This document shows positions 1-5,386 of a stretch of 5,386 nt of DNA, in pieces. Position 1 is the first letter of the stretch. The number at the start of each line of letters is the position of its first letter. The stretch spans positions 13,991 to 19,376 of the forward strand of contig NHDV01000024.1 in the NCBI GenBank assembly GCA_002167525.1, written 5' to 3'. The notes below the pieces were generated by a model that worked only from the letters and a program-made list of their open reading frames with translations, made no database searches and was not told the origin of the DNA. A program made the translations under genes and the position numbers. Source of the DNA: Flavobacteriaceae bacterium TMED68 (GTDB lineage: Bacteria > Bacteroidota > Bacteroidia > Flavobacteriales > Flavobacteriaceae).

Positions 1-996
1 CCTAGGGATGTTGCTTCCAGAGCGGCAAAAGAGCGCTGTGATGCTGGATTTGGTGTAAATAAAACAGGTGAAGCAGTTTATCTAGATTTTGCTTCTGCAA
101 TAACACGTTATGGAAAAGAACAAGCTCATGTAAAAGGTTTAAATGAAGATGACCCAATTTTAGTGAAGAAATTAGGACAACAAGTGGTTCGCGCAAAATA
201 TGGTAATCTATTTCAGATGTATGAAAAAATTGTTGACCAAAATCCTTATGAAACACCTATGATGATTTATCCAGCTGTTCATTATACCATGGGTGGTGTT
301 TGGGTTGACTATAATTTAATGACAACTATTCCTGGCTGTTATGCGATTGGTGAAGCTAATTTTTCGGACCATGGAGCTAACCGCCTTGGAGCGTCAGCTT
401 TAATGCAAGGACTAGCTGACGGATATTTTGTTCTTCCTTACACAATAGGTGATTATCTTGCAGATGACATTCGTACTGGTCCCATTGATACTAATCACCC
501 TGAATTCGAAAAAGCCGAGGCTGCAGTTAATGCTCAAATCGAAGGTTTTATAAGTAATCACGGAAAAAATTCAGTTGATTTTTATCACCGTAAACTAGGA
601 AAAATAATGTGGGATAAATGTGGAATGTCAAGAAATGAAAAAGAGTTAAAGGAAGCAATTAATGAGATTAACGAATTGCGTGAAGATTTTTATAAAAATG
701 TAAATATCCCGGGTAAATCTAACGAATTTAATGAGCAATTAGCAAAAGCAGGGAGAGTTGCAGACTTTTTAGAACTCGGTGAGCTTTTCGCCAAAGATGC
801 GCTTGAAAGAACAGAATCTTGTGGAGGACACTTTAGAGAAGAATCGCAGACACCTGAGGGTGAAGCATTGAGGGATGATAAAAATTTTACATTTGTCTCT
901 GCATGGGAATCTAAAGGAAATCCATCTAAGGCAAAGCTTCATAAGGAAGATTTAAAATATGAGGAAATTGAAGTAAAGACTAGATCTTACAAATAA
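1..996 (+). CDS. sdhA: Succinate dehydrogenase/fumarate reductase flavoprotein subunit, 3' part (5' end outside window)
   Basis: This is the C-terminal 331 residues of the FAD subunit of complex II, which oxidises succinate to fumarate on the cytoplasmic side of the membrane. The frame is open from base 1, and about half of a usual 640-670 residue protein is missing on the left. Visible residues include PRD at codons 1-3, whose Arg corresponds to the active-site proton-transfer Arg of the family. HYTMGG follows at 94-99 with the substrate-binding His94, and [16 protein letters not shown] around 118-133 holds Arg128, which binds the substrate carboxylate in homologues. The C-terminal helical domain ends with SCGGHFREE (273-281), matching the family's S-x-G-x-H-x-R-x pattern. 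The His that carries covalent FAD lies outside the window. sdhB follows after 17 bases, so the two are almost certainly one operon. Family knowledge places a cytochrome b anchor gene upstream, which cannot be seen here. Whether it runs as dehydrogenase or fumarate reductase cannot be told from this part. Confidence 0.97.
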   Translation, partial: PRDVASRAAKERCDAGFGVNKTGEAVYLDFASAITRYGKEQAHVKGLNEDDPILVKKLGQQVVRAKYGNLFQMYEKIVDQNPYETPMMIYPAVHYTMGGVWVDYNLMTTIPGCYAIGEANFSDHGANRLGASALMQGLADGYFVLPYTIGDYLADDIRTGPIDTNHPEFEKAEAAVNAQIEGFISNHGKNSVDFYHRKLGKIMWDKCGMSRNEKELKEAINEINELREDFYKNVNIPGKSNEFNEQLAKAGRVADFLELGELFAKDALERTESCGGHFREESQTPEGEALRDDKNFTFVSAWESKGNPSKAKLHKEDLKYEEIEVKTRSYK

Positions 997-1013
997 AGAC
1001 AAAAAAACTAGAT

Positions 1014-1760
1014 ATGAATTTAACTTTAAAAGTTTGGCGGCAACCTAATTCAGAAACGAAAGGAAAGATAGAAACATATAAAATTAAAGATGTTTCTCCA
1101 GACATGTCTTTTTTAGAAATGATGGATGTTTTGAATGAGCAACTAATGTCCGAAAAAATAGATCCAATTGCATTTGATCATGATTGTCGTGAAGGTATTT
1201 GTGGAATGTGTTCTATGTTCATTAACGGCGAAGCACACGGTCCAGATCGATTAGTTACTACTTGTCAACTGCATATGCGTAAGTTTAAAGATGGAGACAC
1301 CATAACAATTGAACCTTTTCGAGCAAAGGCATTCCCAGTAATCAAAGACTTAGCGGTTGACCGCTCAGCATTTGATCGAATTCAACAGGCAGGAGGGTTT
1401 GTATCAATAAACACTTCCGGAAATACTCAAGATGCAAACTCAATTCCTATTGACAAACATGACGCTGACAAAGCTTTTGATTCAGCTACATGCATTGGTT
1501 GTGGTGCCTGTGTTGCTACATGTAAAAATGCATCTGCAATGTTATTTGTTTCAGCAAAAGTTTCTCAATATGCCTTACTCCCTCAAGGTAAGGTGGAGGC
1601 TACAGATAGGGTACTTAATATGGTTAATCAAATGGACGAGGAAGGGTTTGGAAATTGTACTAATACAGGTGCTTGTGAAGTGGAATGTCCTAAAGGTATT
1701 TCGCTTGAAAATATTGCAAGAATGAATCGAGAATATTTATTTGCAAGCCTTAAGGGTTAA
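1014..1760 (+). CDS. sdhB: Succinate dehydrogenase/fumarate reductase iron-sulfur subunit
   Basis: This complete 248-residue subunit carries electrons from the SdhA flavin to the quinone site. The N-terminal ferredoxin-like domain (about 1-105) ligates a [2Fe-2S] cluster through Cys58, Cys63, Cys66 and Cys84, with the motif CREGICGMC. The C-terminal domain has [11 protein letters not shown] (160-170) and Cys215, Cys221 and Cys225-Pro. By comparison with E. coli SdhB, Cys160/163/166/225 should hold [4Fe-4S] and Cys170/215/221 should hold [3Fe-4S]. All eleven cluster ligands are present, so the protein should be functional. The ATG at 1014 gives the normal family N-terminus ([10 protein letters not shown]). 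No clear Shine-Dalgarno precedes it, only an A-rich leader, as is usual in Bacteroidetes. The length is close to that of other Bacteroidetes SdhB proteins. The last 11 bases overlap the 3' end of the convergent minus-strand gene, so the two transcripts must meet tail to tail. Confidence 0.98.
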   Translation: MNLTLKVWRQPNSETKGKIETYKIKDVSPDMSFLEMMDVLNEQLMSEKIDPIAFDHDCREGICGMCSMFINGEAHGPDRLVTTCQLHMRKFKDGDTITIEPFRAKAFPVIKDLAVDRSAFDRIQQAGGFVSINTSGNTQDANSIPIDKHDADKAFDSATCIGCGACVATCKNASAMLFVSAKVSQYALLPQGKVEATDRVLNMVNQMDEEGFGNCTNTGACEVECPKGISLENIARMNREYLFASLKG

Positions 1761-2163
1761 TCATCCTATGTAAAGAAGAAAGCTTCTTCTTAATATTTAT
1801 TTTAATTAACCGGTCTATTCCCAAAAGTTCACTTTTAATATCTTTTAAAAACTCTGAGTCAGAAAATACGTAATGCCCACATATTCTTACGAGGCTTTCT
1901 TTTTGATGAATTGGATCAAAATCCTTGCTAACCCACTTTACCCATTTTTTAGAATTGTAACAGATTTGCCAAAATTTATCAAATAGATCCCTCCTTTTTT
2001 TAATCTTATTTAAGTATGTATCTGTTTCGATTAATCCAAATTCCGGAGCAATATTTATGGAATCTAAACCCAAATCCATTTTCAGTTTTATTAATTCTTC
2101 AGAAATATAATCACCGTTATGTTCTTTTGATTTTAAATTGTTTTGCTTGGCAACAGCTACCAT
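1750..2163 (-). CDS. GatZ/KbaZ-like TIM-barrel protein, C-terminal part in the shifted frame
   Basis: This frame encodes 137 residues that complete the barrel begun by the 2726-2157 frame. It carries SKEHNGDY at 12-19 and NIAPEFG at 37-43. These align in order with the E. coli GatZ stretch around EAHSTDY and KVGPALTFA, near the C-terminal end of that protein. On its own it lacks the first two thirds of a TIM barrel and is unlikely to fold as an enzyme. Its first codon, ATG at 2163-2161, overlaps the TAG (2159-2157) of the upstream frame as ATGGTAG, so it could be restarted by translational coupling. Entry by a -1 shift is an alternative and would give a 325-residue fused protein. The reading frame is otherwise undamaged and keeps conserved motifs, which argues against long-standing decay. 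It ends 11 bases inside the convergent sdhB. Confidence 0.75.
   Translation of the reverse strand: MVAVAKQNNLKSKEHNGDYISEELIKLKMDLGLDSINIAPEFGLIETDTYLNKIKKRRDLFDKFWQICYNSKKWVKWVSKDFDPIHQKESLVRICGHYVFSDSEFLKDIKSELLGIDRLIKINIKKKLSSLHRMINP
1773..1791. terminator. Possible weak hairpin between convergent genes
   Basis: AAGAAGA (1773-1779) and TCTTCTT (1785-1791) are perfect inverted repeats around a five-base loop, 13 bases after the sdhB stop. The A/T-rich tract TAATATTTATTTT follows on the plus strand. This could help end the sdhAB transcript. The stem is short and has only two G:C pairs, and it lies inside the coding end of the minus-strand gene (Lys-Lys-Leu-Ser-Ser region), so it could be coincidence. 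Confidence 0.25.
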
Positions 2164-2726
2164 TTTTTTAGTCTTTTGAGATCAAAATTTCCTGTATTTT
2201 GATTTGATGAAAGAGAAGTACCTGATTGTATAACTAAATACTTAATTTGTGAAAAAGCTTGTTGAGTAAGATTAGCCTTTAAATAGTTTAAAAGAGATTG
2301 GAGTTCTTCTGGCTCAAATCGCCTTATAGCTTCTTCTGTTCCTATTTCAAATTTAACATTAGGACTAATAGAAAAGCAAAATTGGATCATATCCAATGTC
2401 CACCTAGATCCCTCAGAAAATGAAGGAAATTTTTTCCAAGGGTCGATATGAATACAATCAAAGTGATTGCAATCATGTTTTAAAGACTCATATCCATCGT
2501 CTTGAATTTGGCCTTGCCCTGGACCACTGTGGTCTCTCATTATTAATAAGTCTTTTGCATAATTTGAAAGTCCCTTAGTGGTCCATTTATTTGCGTAGCC
2601 TCCATTGAAGTCAACCTGTCTTCTGCTTGGGATTAATCCAATCTTATTTTTTGATTCAGTCTGAAACTCAATTATAGAGTCAACGATGTTTTTAGACATT
2701 GGTCCAATAAAAAATTTAATCTCCAT
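2157..2726 (-). CDS. GatZ/KbaZ-like (tagatose-bisphosphate aldolase accessory-type) TIM-barrel protein, N-terminal part
   Basis: These 189 residues match the GatZ/KbaZ family motif by motif, judged from memory of E. coli GatZ. SRRQVDFNGGY (34-44) corresponds to SNQVNQFGGY, and RDHSGPGQG (64-72) to GDHLGPN. CIHIDPWK (91-98) corresponds to KIHLDAS, FEIGTEEAI (126-134) to YVIGTEV, and LVIQSGTSL (164-172) to VVQPGVEF. In the known family these proteins are partners or chaperones of class II D-tagatose-1,6-bisphosphate aldolase. This one is a distant branch, with RDH in place of GDH and DPW in place of DAS, so the substrate and even catalytic status are unknown. The frame stops with Lys-Lys-Trp-TAG directly after an A7 run, and the rest of the barrel continues in the -1 frame. 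The ATG at 2726 starts 51 bases after the serine hydrolase stop, suggesting co-transcription. No Shine-Dalgarno is visible. The family is likely; the exact role is not known. Confidence 0.75.
   Translation of the reverse strand: MEIKFFIGPMSKNIVDSIIEFQTESKNKIGLIPSRRQVDFNGGYANKWTTKGLSNYAKDLLIMRDHSGPGQGQIQDDGYESLKHDCNHFDCIHIDPWKKFPSFSEGSRWTLDMIQFCFSISPNVKFEIGTEEAIRRFEPEELQSLLNYLKANLTQQAFSQIKYLVIQSGTSLSSNQNTGNFDLKRLKKW
2163..2169 (-). other. A7 slippery heptamer at the break between the two GatZ-like frames
   Basis: On the minus strand the codons read CTA AAA AAA TGG TAG, that is Leu-Lys-Lys-Trp-stop. The seven A form A_AAA_AAA, in the phase required for -1 ribosomal slippage (X_XXY_YYZ). A -1 shift gives Lys-Lys-Met-Val-Ala-Val and continues the conserved barrel, for a product of 188 + 137 = 325 residues. 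Adding one A to the run would do the same in the DNA. Downstream only a weak four-pair stem (TTGC/GCAA, plus-strand 2143-2153) is visible, and there is no Shine-Dalgarno-like stimulator upstream. The sequence alone does not decide between programmed shift, polymerase slippage, mutation and sequencing error. Confidence 0.6.
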
Positions 2727-2777
2727 AAATCAATCTAGTTTAGTCAAAGAATAATAATTAATGACATTTTGAAAATA

Positions 2778-3932
2778 TTAAGGAAGAGCACCTATCAACT
2801 TTTCCATAAAAATACCAACTTGAGTTGGTTCAAGCCAACGTAAAACAACTACAAGATCTTTTTCAGGTACAATTATTATATAATTTCCTCCAAAACCAGA
2901 CGCATAAAATGTATCCTCGGGTACTCCTTCCCAGTATTTGTCTGTTCCCTTTTTATTTAACCACCACATATAACCATAACTTTTTTGAGATGGTGAAGAT
3001 TGAGTAGCTTTATTTATCCATTGTTGACTAATAAGCTGTCTTTCATTCCATTTACCTTGTCTTAAAAAAAGTAATCCAAAACGAGCATGATCTTCAGTAT
3101 TTACAAATAGACCACCTCCAGAATGGCCACCACCTGATACTGATTGCATTCGGTTTCCGTCAAGCTCTACCCAAGAGTTATTATAACCATACCACCGCCA
3201 CGTTGTACTAGCTCCTATCGGATCCATTATAAACTTTTTCAAAACCTGAGGTAAAGGTTGACGCCAAACATTTAAAAGACAATATGCTAGAAGGTTGACT
3301 CGTACATCATTGTATTTGTAAAAAGTGCCAGGTGTATTCAGTTTTCTGTTTTTCCAGTCATCTATTCCACCTTGTTTGGGAGGTCTATCAGCCCAGTCAT
3401 GTATTCCCCACAAAGTACCACTCCAATCAGAGGATTGATTCAAAAGATATTTCCATTTGATTTTACTATTGTGTTTGCCTTTAAATGAATTATCCCATAT
3501 GTAACTAGATACAAAATCATCTGTTTTGAAAAGTTTTTGATCAACTGCTAAACCTGCAATTGTAGATAGATAGCTCTTAGTCACACTAAATGTCATATCT
3601 ACTCTCTTTGTATCTCCCCAAGAGGCAATCTTGTAGCCATTCTTTAAAATAATTCCAGCAGGGCCTCCTCTTTTTTTTGTTGGCCCCAAAATTTTATGGT
3701 ATGGCTCATTTTCAAAACCCTTGGTTATAGCTATTCTCAAATCTTTTGACCCACTGTATTCATTTTCTTTCGCAAAAGAAATAGCGGAGTTAAGTTTTTT
3801 AATATTAATTTTAAAATATTCAAGAGATTTTTTTTCCCATTCAAAACCATGGGGAGGAGGAAAATAATTTTGCCCTACTAAATGAAATTCAAAAATAGAG
3901 GTAAAAAATATTAATGTAAAGATTTTCTTCAC
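2778..3932 (-). CDS. Secreted serine hydrolase, beta-lactamase class C / penicillin-binding-protein-like fold
   Basis: This 384-residue protein has the serine beta-lactamase-like fold, found in esterases, D-aminopeptidases and PBP-like hydrolases. A signal peptide is visible at the N-terminus: MKK, a hydrophobic stretch at about 4-19 and a likely cleavage near Gly20-Gln21, so it should act in the periplasm or outside. The nucleophile motif SxxK is Ser116-Val-Thr-Lys119. The second box is Tyr207-Asn-Asp209 after NTPGTFY, in place of Y-x-N. A glycine-rich SGGGHSGGG (266-274) precedes the typical TEDHARFGLLFLRQG segment. The position of the third box (K/H-T-G) appears to be Ala344-Ser-Gly346, followed by FGGNYIIIVPE. 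The start is GTG at 3932: an in-frame TAA lies directly before it, so no longer form exists, and the signal peptide begins there. True beta-lactamase activity is not implied, and the substrate is unknown. It heads a likely two-gene unit with the GatZ-like gene. Confidence 0.9.
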   Translation of the reverse strand: MKKIFTLIFFTSIFEFHLVGQNYFPPPHGFEWEKKSLEYFKINIKKLNSAISFAKENEYSGSKDLRIAITKGFENEPYHKILGPTKKRGGPAGIILKNGYKIASWGDTKRVDMTFSVTKSYLSTIAGLAVDQKLFKTDDFVSSYIWDNSFKGKHNSKIKWKYLLNQSSDWSGTLWGIHDWADRPPKQGGIDDWKNRKLNTPGTFYKYNDVRVNLLAYCLLNVWRQPLPQVLKKFIMDPIGASTTWRWYGYNNSWVELDGNRMQSVSGGGHSGGGLFVNTEDHARFGLLFLRQGKWNERQLISQQWINKATQSSPSQKSYGYMWWLNKKGTDKYWEGVPEDTFYASGFGGNYIIIVPEKDLVVVLRWLEPTQVGIFMEKLIGALP

Positions 3933-3983
3933 TTAGATTTATGTGAAATGAAATAACTTAAATATAATGAAATCCAACTAAAA

Positions 3984-3991
3984 TAGATTTG
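3984..3991 (+). promoter_or_regulatory. Candidate Bacteroidetes -7 promoter element (TAnnTTTG) for the amidase gene
   Basis: TAGATTTG matches the Bacteroidetes -7 consensus TAnnTTTG at every fixed position. It lies 14 bases before the amidase ATG, inside the 73-base divergent spacer. A transcript starting about five bases later would have a leader of only about ten bases. No TTG -33 element is found at the usual distance (around 3960-3967, which reads AAATATAA), so this is a partial match in A/T-rich DNA. Confidence 0.4.
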
Positions 3992-4005
3992 TACTTGCAA
4001 TTAAA

Positions 4006-4785
4006 ATGAAAGCCAAATTAAAAATTGTCAATATTCAAACATCTCTTTTTTGGGAGAGCGCCCTTAAAAATAGAGCTTACTTTGACAAACTTTTAAATTC
4101 GTTAAATAAAGAGATTGATATTGTTCTTCTACCTGAAATGTTTACATCCGGTTTCACTATGAATGCTAAAAAAGTTTTTGAAACTATGAGTGGTCCAACA
4201 GTTCTGTGGATGCAGTCTTGGGCTGAAAAATTGGATGCAATTATTGGAGGAAGTATCGTGATTAAAGAAAAAAATAAGTTTTTTAATCGTCTCCTAATTG
4301 TCAGTGAAAAGGGTATCATATTTTCTTATGATAAACACCATACATTTTCTCTAGCAGGTGAAAATGAGATTTATACTTCGGGAAATAATTCTGGTTTATT
4401 TGAATATCGTGGATGGAAAATCTGCCTAAGAATCTGTTATGACTTACGTTTTCCAGTTTGGTCACGTAATCGAGATAATTATGATATTTTGATTTTTGTT
4501 GCAAATTGGCCTTCACAAAGGATTAAAGCTTGGGATACCTTACTTCAAGCACGTGCCATTGAAAATATGTGTTATGTTTCTGGGGTTAATAGAATAGGAC
4601 ATGATGATAATAAACTAGAATATCCCGGTCATAGTGCAATTTATAATCCATTGGGAAATTTGATAAGCGGCAAATTATCATCCATGGAGAAAATCGTTCC
4701 TGCAGAATTAAATTATTTAGAGCTTAAGGATCTTCGTAATCAATTACCCTTTCTTGAGGATAAGGATAATTTTGATTTACATTAA
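4006..4785 (+). CDS. Nitrilase-superfamily amidase, YafV/omega-amidase type
   Basis: This complete 259-residue carbon-nitrogen hydrolase belongs to the branch of E. coli YafV and mammalian Nit2. Those enzymes hydrolyse omega-amides such as 2-oxoglutaramate to 2-oxoglutarate and ammonia and so clean up transamination by-products. The catalytic triad is visible: Glu44 in LLPEMFTSGF, Lys110 in YDKHHTF and Cys144 in RICYDLRFPVWSRN. The last is nearly the YafV sequence. YDKHHTF differs from the commoner YDKRHLF, a change next to the active site that might tune the substrate. No signal peptide is present, so it should be cytoplasmic. The ATG at 4006 gives the standard first strand (LKIVNIQTSLFWE). 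The C-terminus (LPFLEDKDNF) also looks typical of the family, so its real end is probably as called. The serine hydrolase diverges upstream across 73 bases. The final 62 bases overlap the convergent Ig-like gene. The family is secure; the substrate is inferred. Confidence 0.93.
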   Translation: MKAKLKIVNIQTSLFWESALKNRAYFDKLLNSLNKEIDIVLLPEMFTSGFTMNAKKVFETMSGPTVLWMQSWAEKLDAIIGGSIVIKEKNKFFNRLLIVSEKGIIFSYDKHHTFSLAGENEIYTSGNNSGLFEYRGWKICLRICYDLRFPVWSRNRDNYDILIFVANWPSQRIKAWDTLLQARAIENMCYVSGVNRIGHDDNKLEYPGHSAIYNPLGNLISGKLSSMEKIVPAELNYLELKDLRNQLPFLEDKDNFDLH

Positions 4786-5386
4786 AGGTCTCATTCATAT
4801 CCCAATTTGCTCTTAAATCAATTTCTTTCCAATAGTAAATTACTTTTTCAGGCTGAACTTTATCAAGATAGCTCCCTGTATCCCATCTTCTGTTATTATT
4901 AGGATCCTCAATTAATCTTATAAAATATTTCCCTGGATCGAGTAATTCAAAGGAATAAAGACCCTCTTCTAATGGGGAATCATAACATCTAATAACTTTT
5001 TTGTTTTGAATTAATTCTATTATGTAAGGATGAGGTAAATTGTGAATTACTCGCAGGTAAATATTTCCATAATCTTCAATTTTTTTCGTTGGAGTATTAA
5101 ATGTTAAAGTATCATTTGTTCTACCCCAAAAATCTTCAATTGCTTTAGGTAGTAATGTAATATTATATTTATCATTTGGTAACACTTCAAAATCAATTAA
5201 AATCCTATCATAATTTTCAAGAACGTTTAAAGACACCGGGACATTTACACTGTCAATATTAAGTACTTTAACTAATGATGAATTAACACTGACAATGGGA
5301 AGATTACTTGATAATTCAAACTTGCTTTTTAGTTTTAAGGGTCCGGTTGTTACACTTTTTATAACTAAAGAATCTTCTATAGGTTT
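4724..5386 (-). CDS. Ig-like (SbsA-type) domain protein, C-terminal fragment; 5' end outside window
   Basis: The minus-strand frame is open from the right edge to the TAA at 4724, giving 220 residues. An internal GTG at 5236 is not a real start, because the same frame continues upstream (KPIEDSLVIKS...) to the edge. The fragment resembles the C-terminus of flavobacterial Ig-like-domain proteins, which are usually exported lipoproteins of several hundred residues. Beta-rich repeats with NITLLPKAIEDFWG fit an SbsA-type Ig module. They are followed by a carboxypeptidase-regulatory-like fold with LDPGKYFIRLIED (149-161), RRWDTG (166-171), QPEKVIYY and DLRANWD (190-196). The signal peptide and lipobox would be outside the window. 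From memory, homologues end just after the LRANWD..ETF segment. Here 19 more residues, rich in Asn, Tyr and Pro, follow and are encoded antisense to the end of the amidase. Function is unknown; a structural or binding role at the cell envelope is only inferred. Confidence 0.8.
   Translation of the reverse strand, partial: KPIEDSLVIKSVTTGPLKLKSKFELSSNLPIVSVNSSLVKVLNIDSVNVPVSLNVLENYDRILIDFEVLPNDKYNITLLPKAIEDFWGRTNDTLTFNTPTKKIEDYGNIYLRVIHNLPHPYIIELIQNKKVIRCYDSPLEEGLYSFELLDPGKYFIRLIEDPNNNRRWDTGSYLDKVQPEKVIYYWKEIDLRANWDMNETFNVNQNYPYPQERVIDYEDP

Noticed and set aside
2..256. 84-codon minus-strand frame opposite sdhA
   Set aside because: It is antisense to conserved SdhA sequence, His/Leu-rich, and shows no domain.
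1432..1725. 97-codon plus-strand frame inside sdhB
   Set aside because: It overlaps the Fe-S domain of sdhB in another frame, has no recognisable motif and a composition typical of a shadow of a conserved gene.
2825..3007. 60-codon plus-strand frame opposite the serine hydrolase
   Set aside because: It is antisense to the conserved C-terminus of the hydrolase and has no start signal or domain.
3671..3678. A8 run in the serine hydrolase as a second frameshift site
   Set aside because: The frame is continuous through it (Lys86-Lys87-Arg88) and the neighbouring frames show no conserved continuation.
3959..3966. TATATTTA on the minus strand as -7 element for the serine hydrolase
   Set aside because: It matches TAnnTTTG except for the final G, has no TTG at the usual -33 distance, and the spacer is so A/T-rich that such matches are expected by chance.
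4077..4516. Two minus-strand frames (4319-4077 and 4516-4316) opposite the amidase
   Set aside because: Both lie antisense to catalytic motifs of a clear gene and show no features of their own.
4724..5236. Complete 170-residue gene starting at GTG 5236
   Set aside because: The same frame is open upstream to the window edge with family-like beta-strand sequence, so this is an internal codon of a longer partial gene.
1..5386. CRISPR arrays, tRNA or rRNA genes, insertion sequences, long repeats
   Set aside because: Reading both strands showed no spaced direct repeats, no clover-leaf candidates, no transposase motifs and no paired terminal repeats.

Overview
The window is AT-rich DNA from a member of the Bacteroidetes, most likely a flavobacterium-like lineage. 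Three things point there. The succinate dehydrogenase subunits are of the Bacteroidetes type. No ribosome binding site resembles GGAGG; starts sit behind A/T-rich leaders. A C-terminal lipoprotein-like fragment carries motifs I associate with flavobacterial Ig-like (SbsA-type) proteins. A TAnnTTTG element in front of one gene fits the Bacteroidetes -7 promoter consensus. No species can be named from this sequence.

Layout: (1) 1-1760, plus strand: the 3' half of sdhA, then complete sdhB, 17 bases apart, forming the catalytic soluble arm of complex II. (2) 1750-3932, minus strand: a secreted serine hydrolase of the beta-lactamase class C fold (3932-2778, GTG start), followed 51 bases later by a GatZ/KbaZ-like TIM-barrel gene (2726-1750). 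The latter is broken into two overlapping reading frames at a run of seven A. (3) 4006-4785, plus strand: a nitrilase-superfamily amidase of the YafV/omega-amidase type, divergent from the hydrolase. (4) 4724-5386, minus strand: the C-terminal 220 residues of an Ig-like-domain protein that runs off the right edge and overlaps the amidase tail to tail.

How the genes work together: sdhAB oxidise succinate and pass electrons through FAD and three Fe-S clusters to a membrane anchor, whose gene is expected just upstream. The amidase probably removes ammonia from omega-amides such as 2-oxoglutaramate. The hydrolase and the aldolase-like gene are probably co-transcribed, but nothing in the sequence shows they share a pathway; their substrates are unknown.

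The most notable point is the split GatZ/KbaZ-like gene. Family motifs run in order across both frames, and the break lies on A_AAA_AAA, exactly in the phase of a -1 slippery heptamer. It may be programmed frameshifting, transcriptional slippage, a recent pseudogene or a sequencing error. I found no CRISPR array, tRNA, rRNA, insertion sequence or attachment site, and no gene-free stretch longer than about 75 bases.
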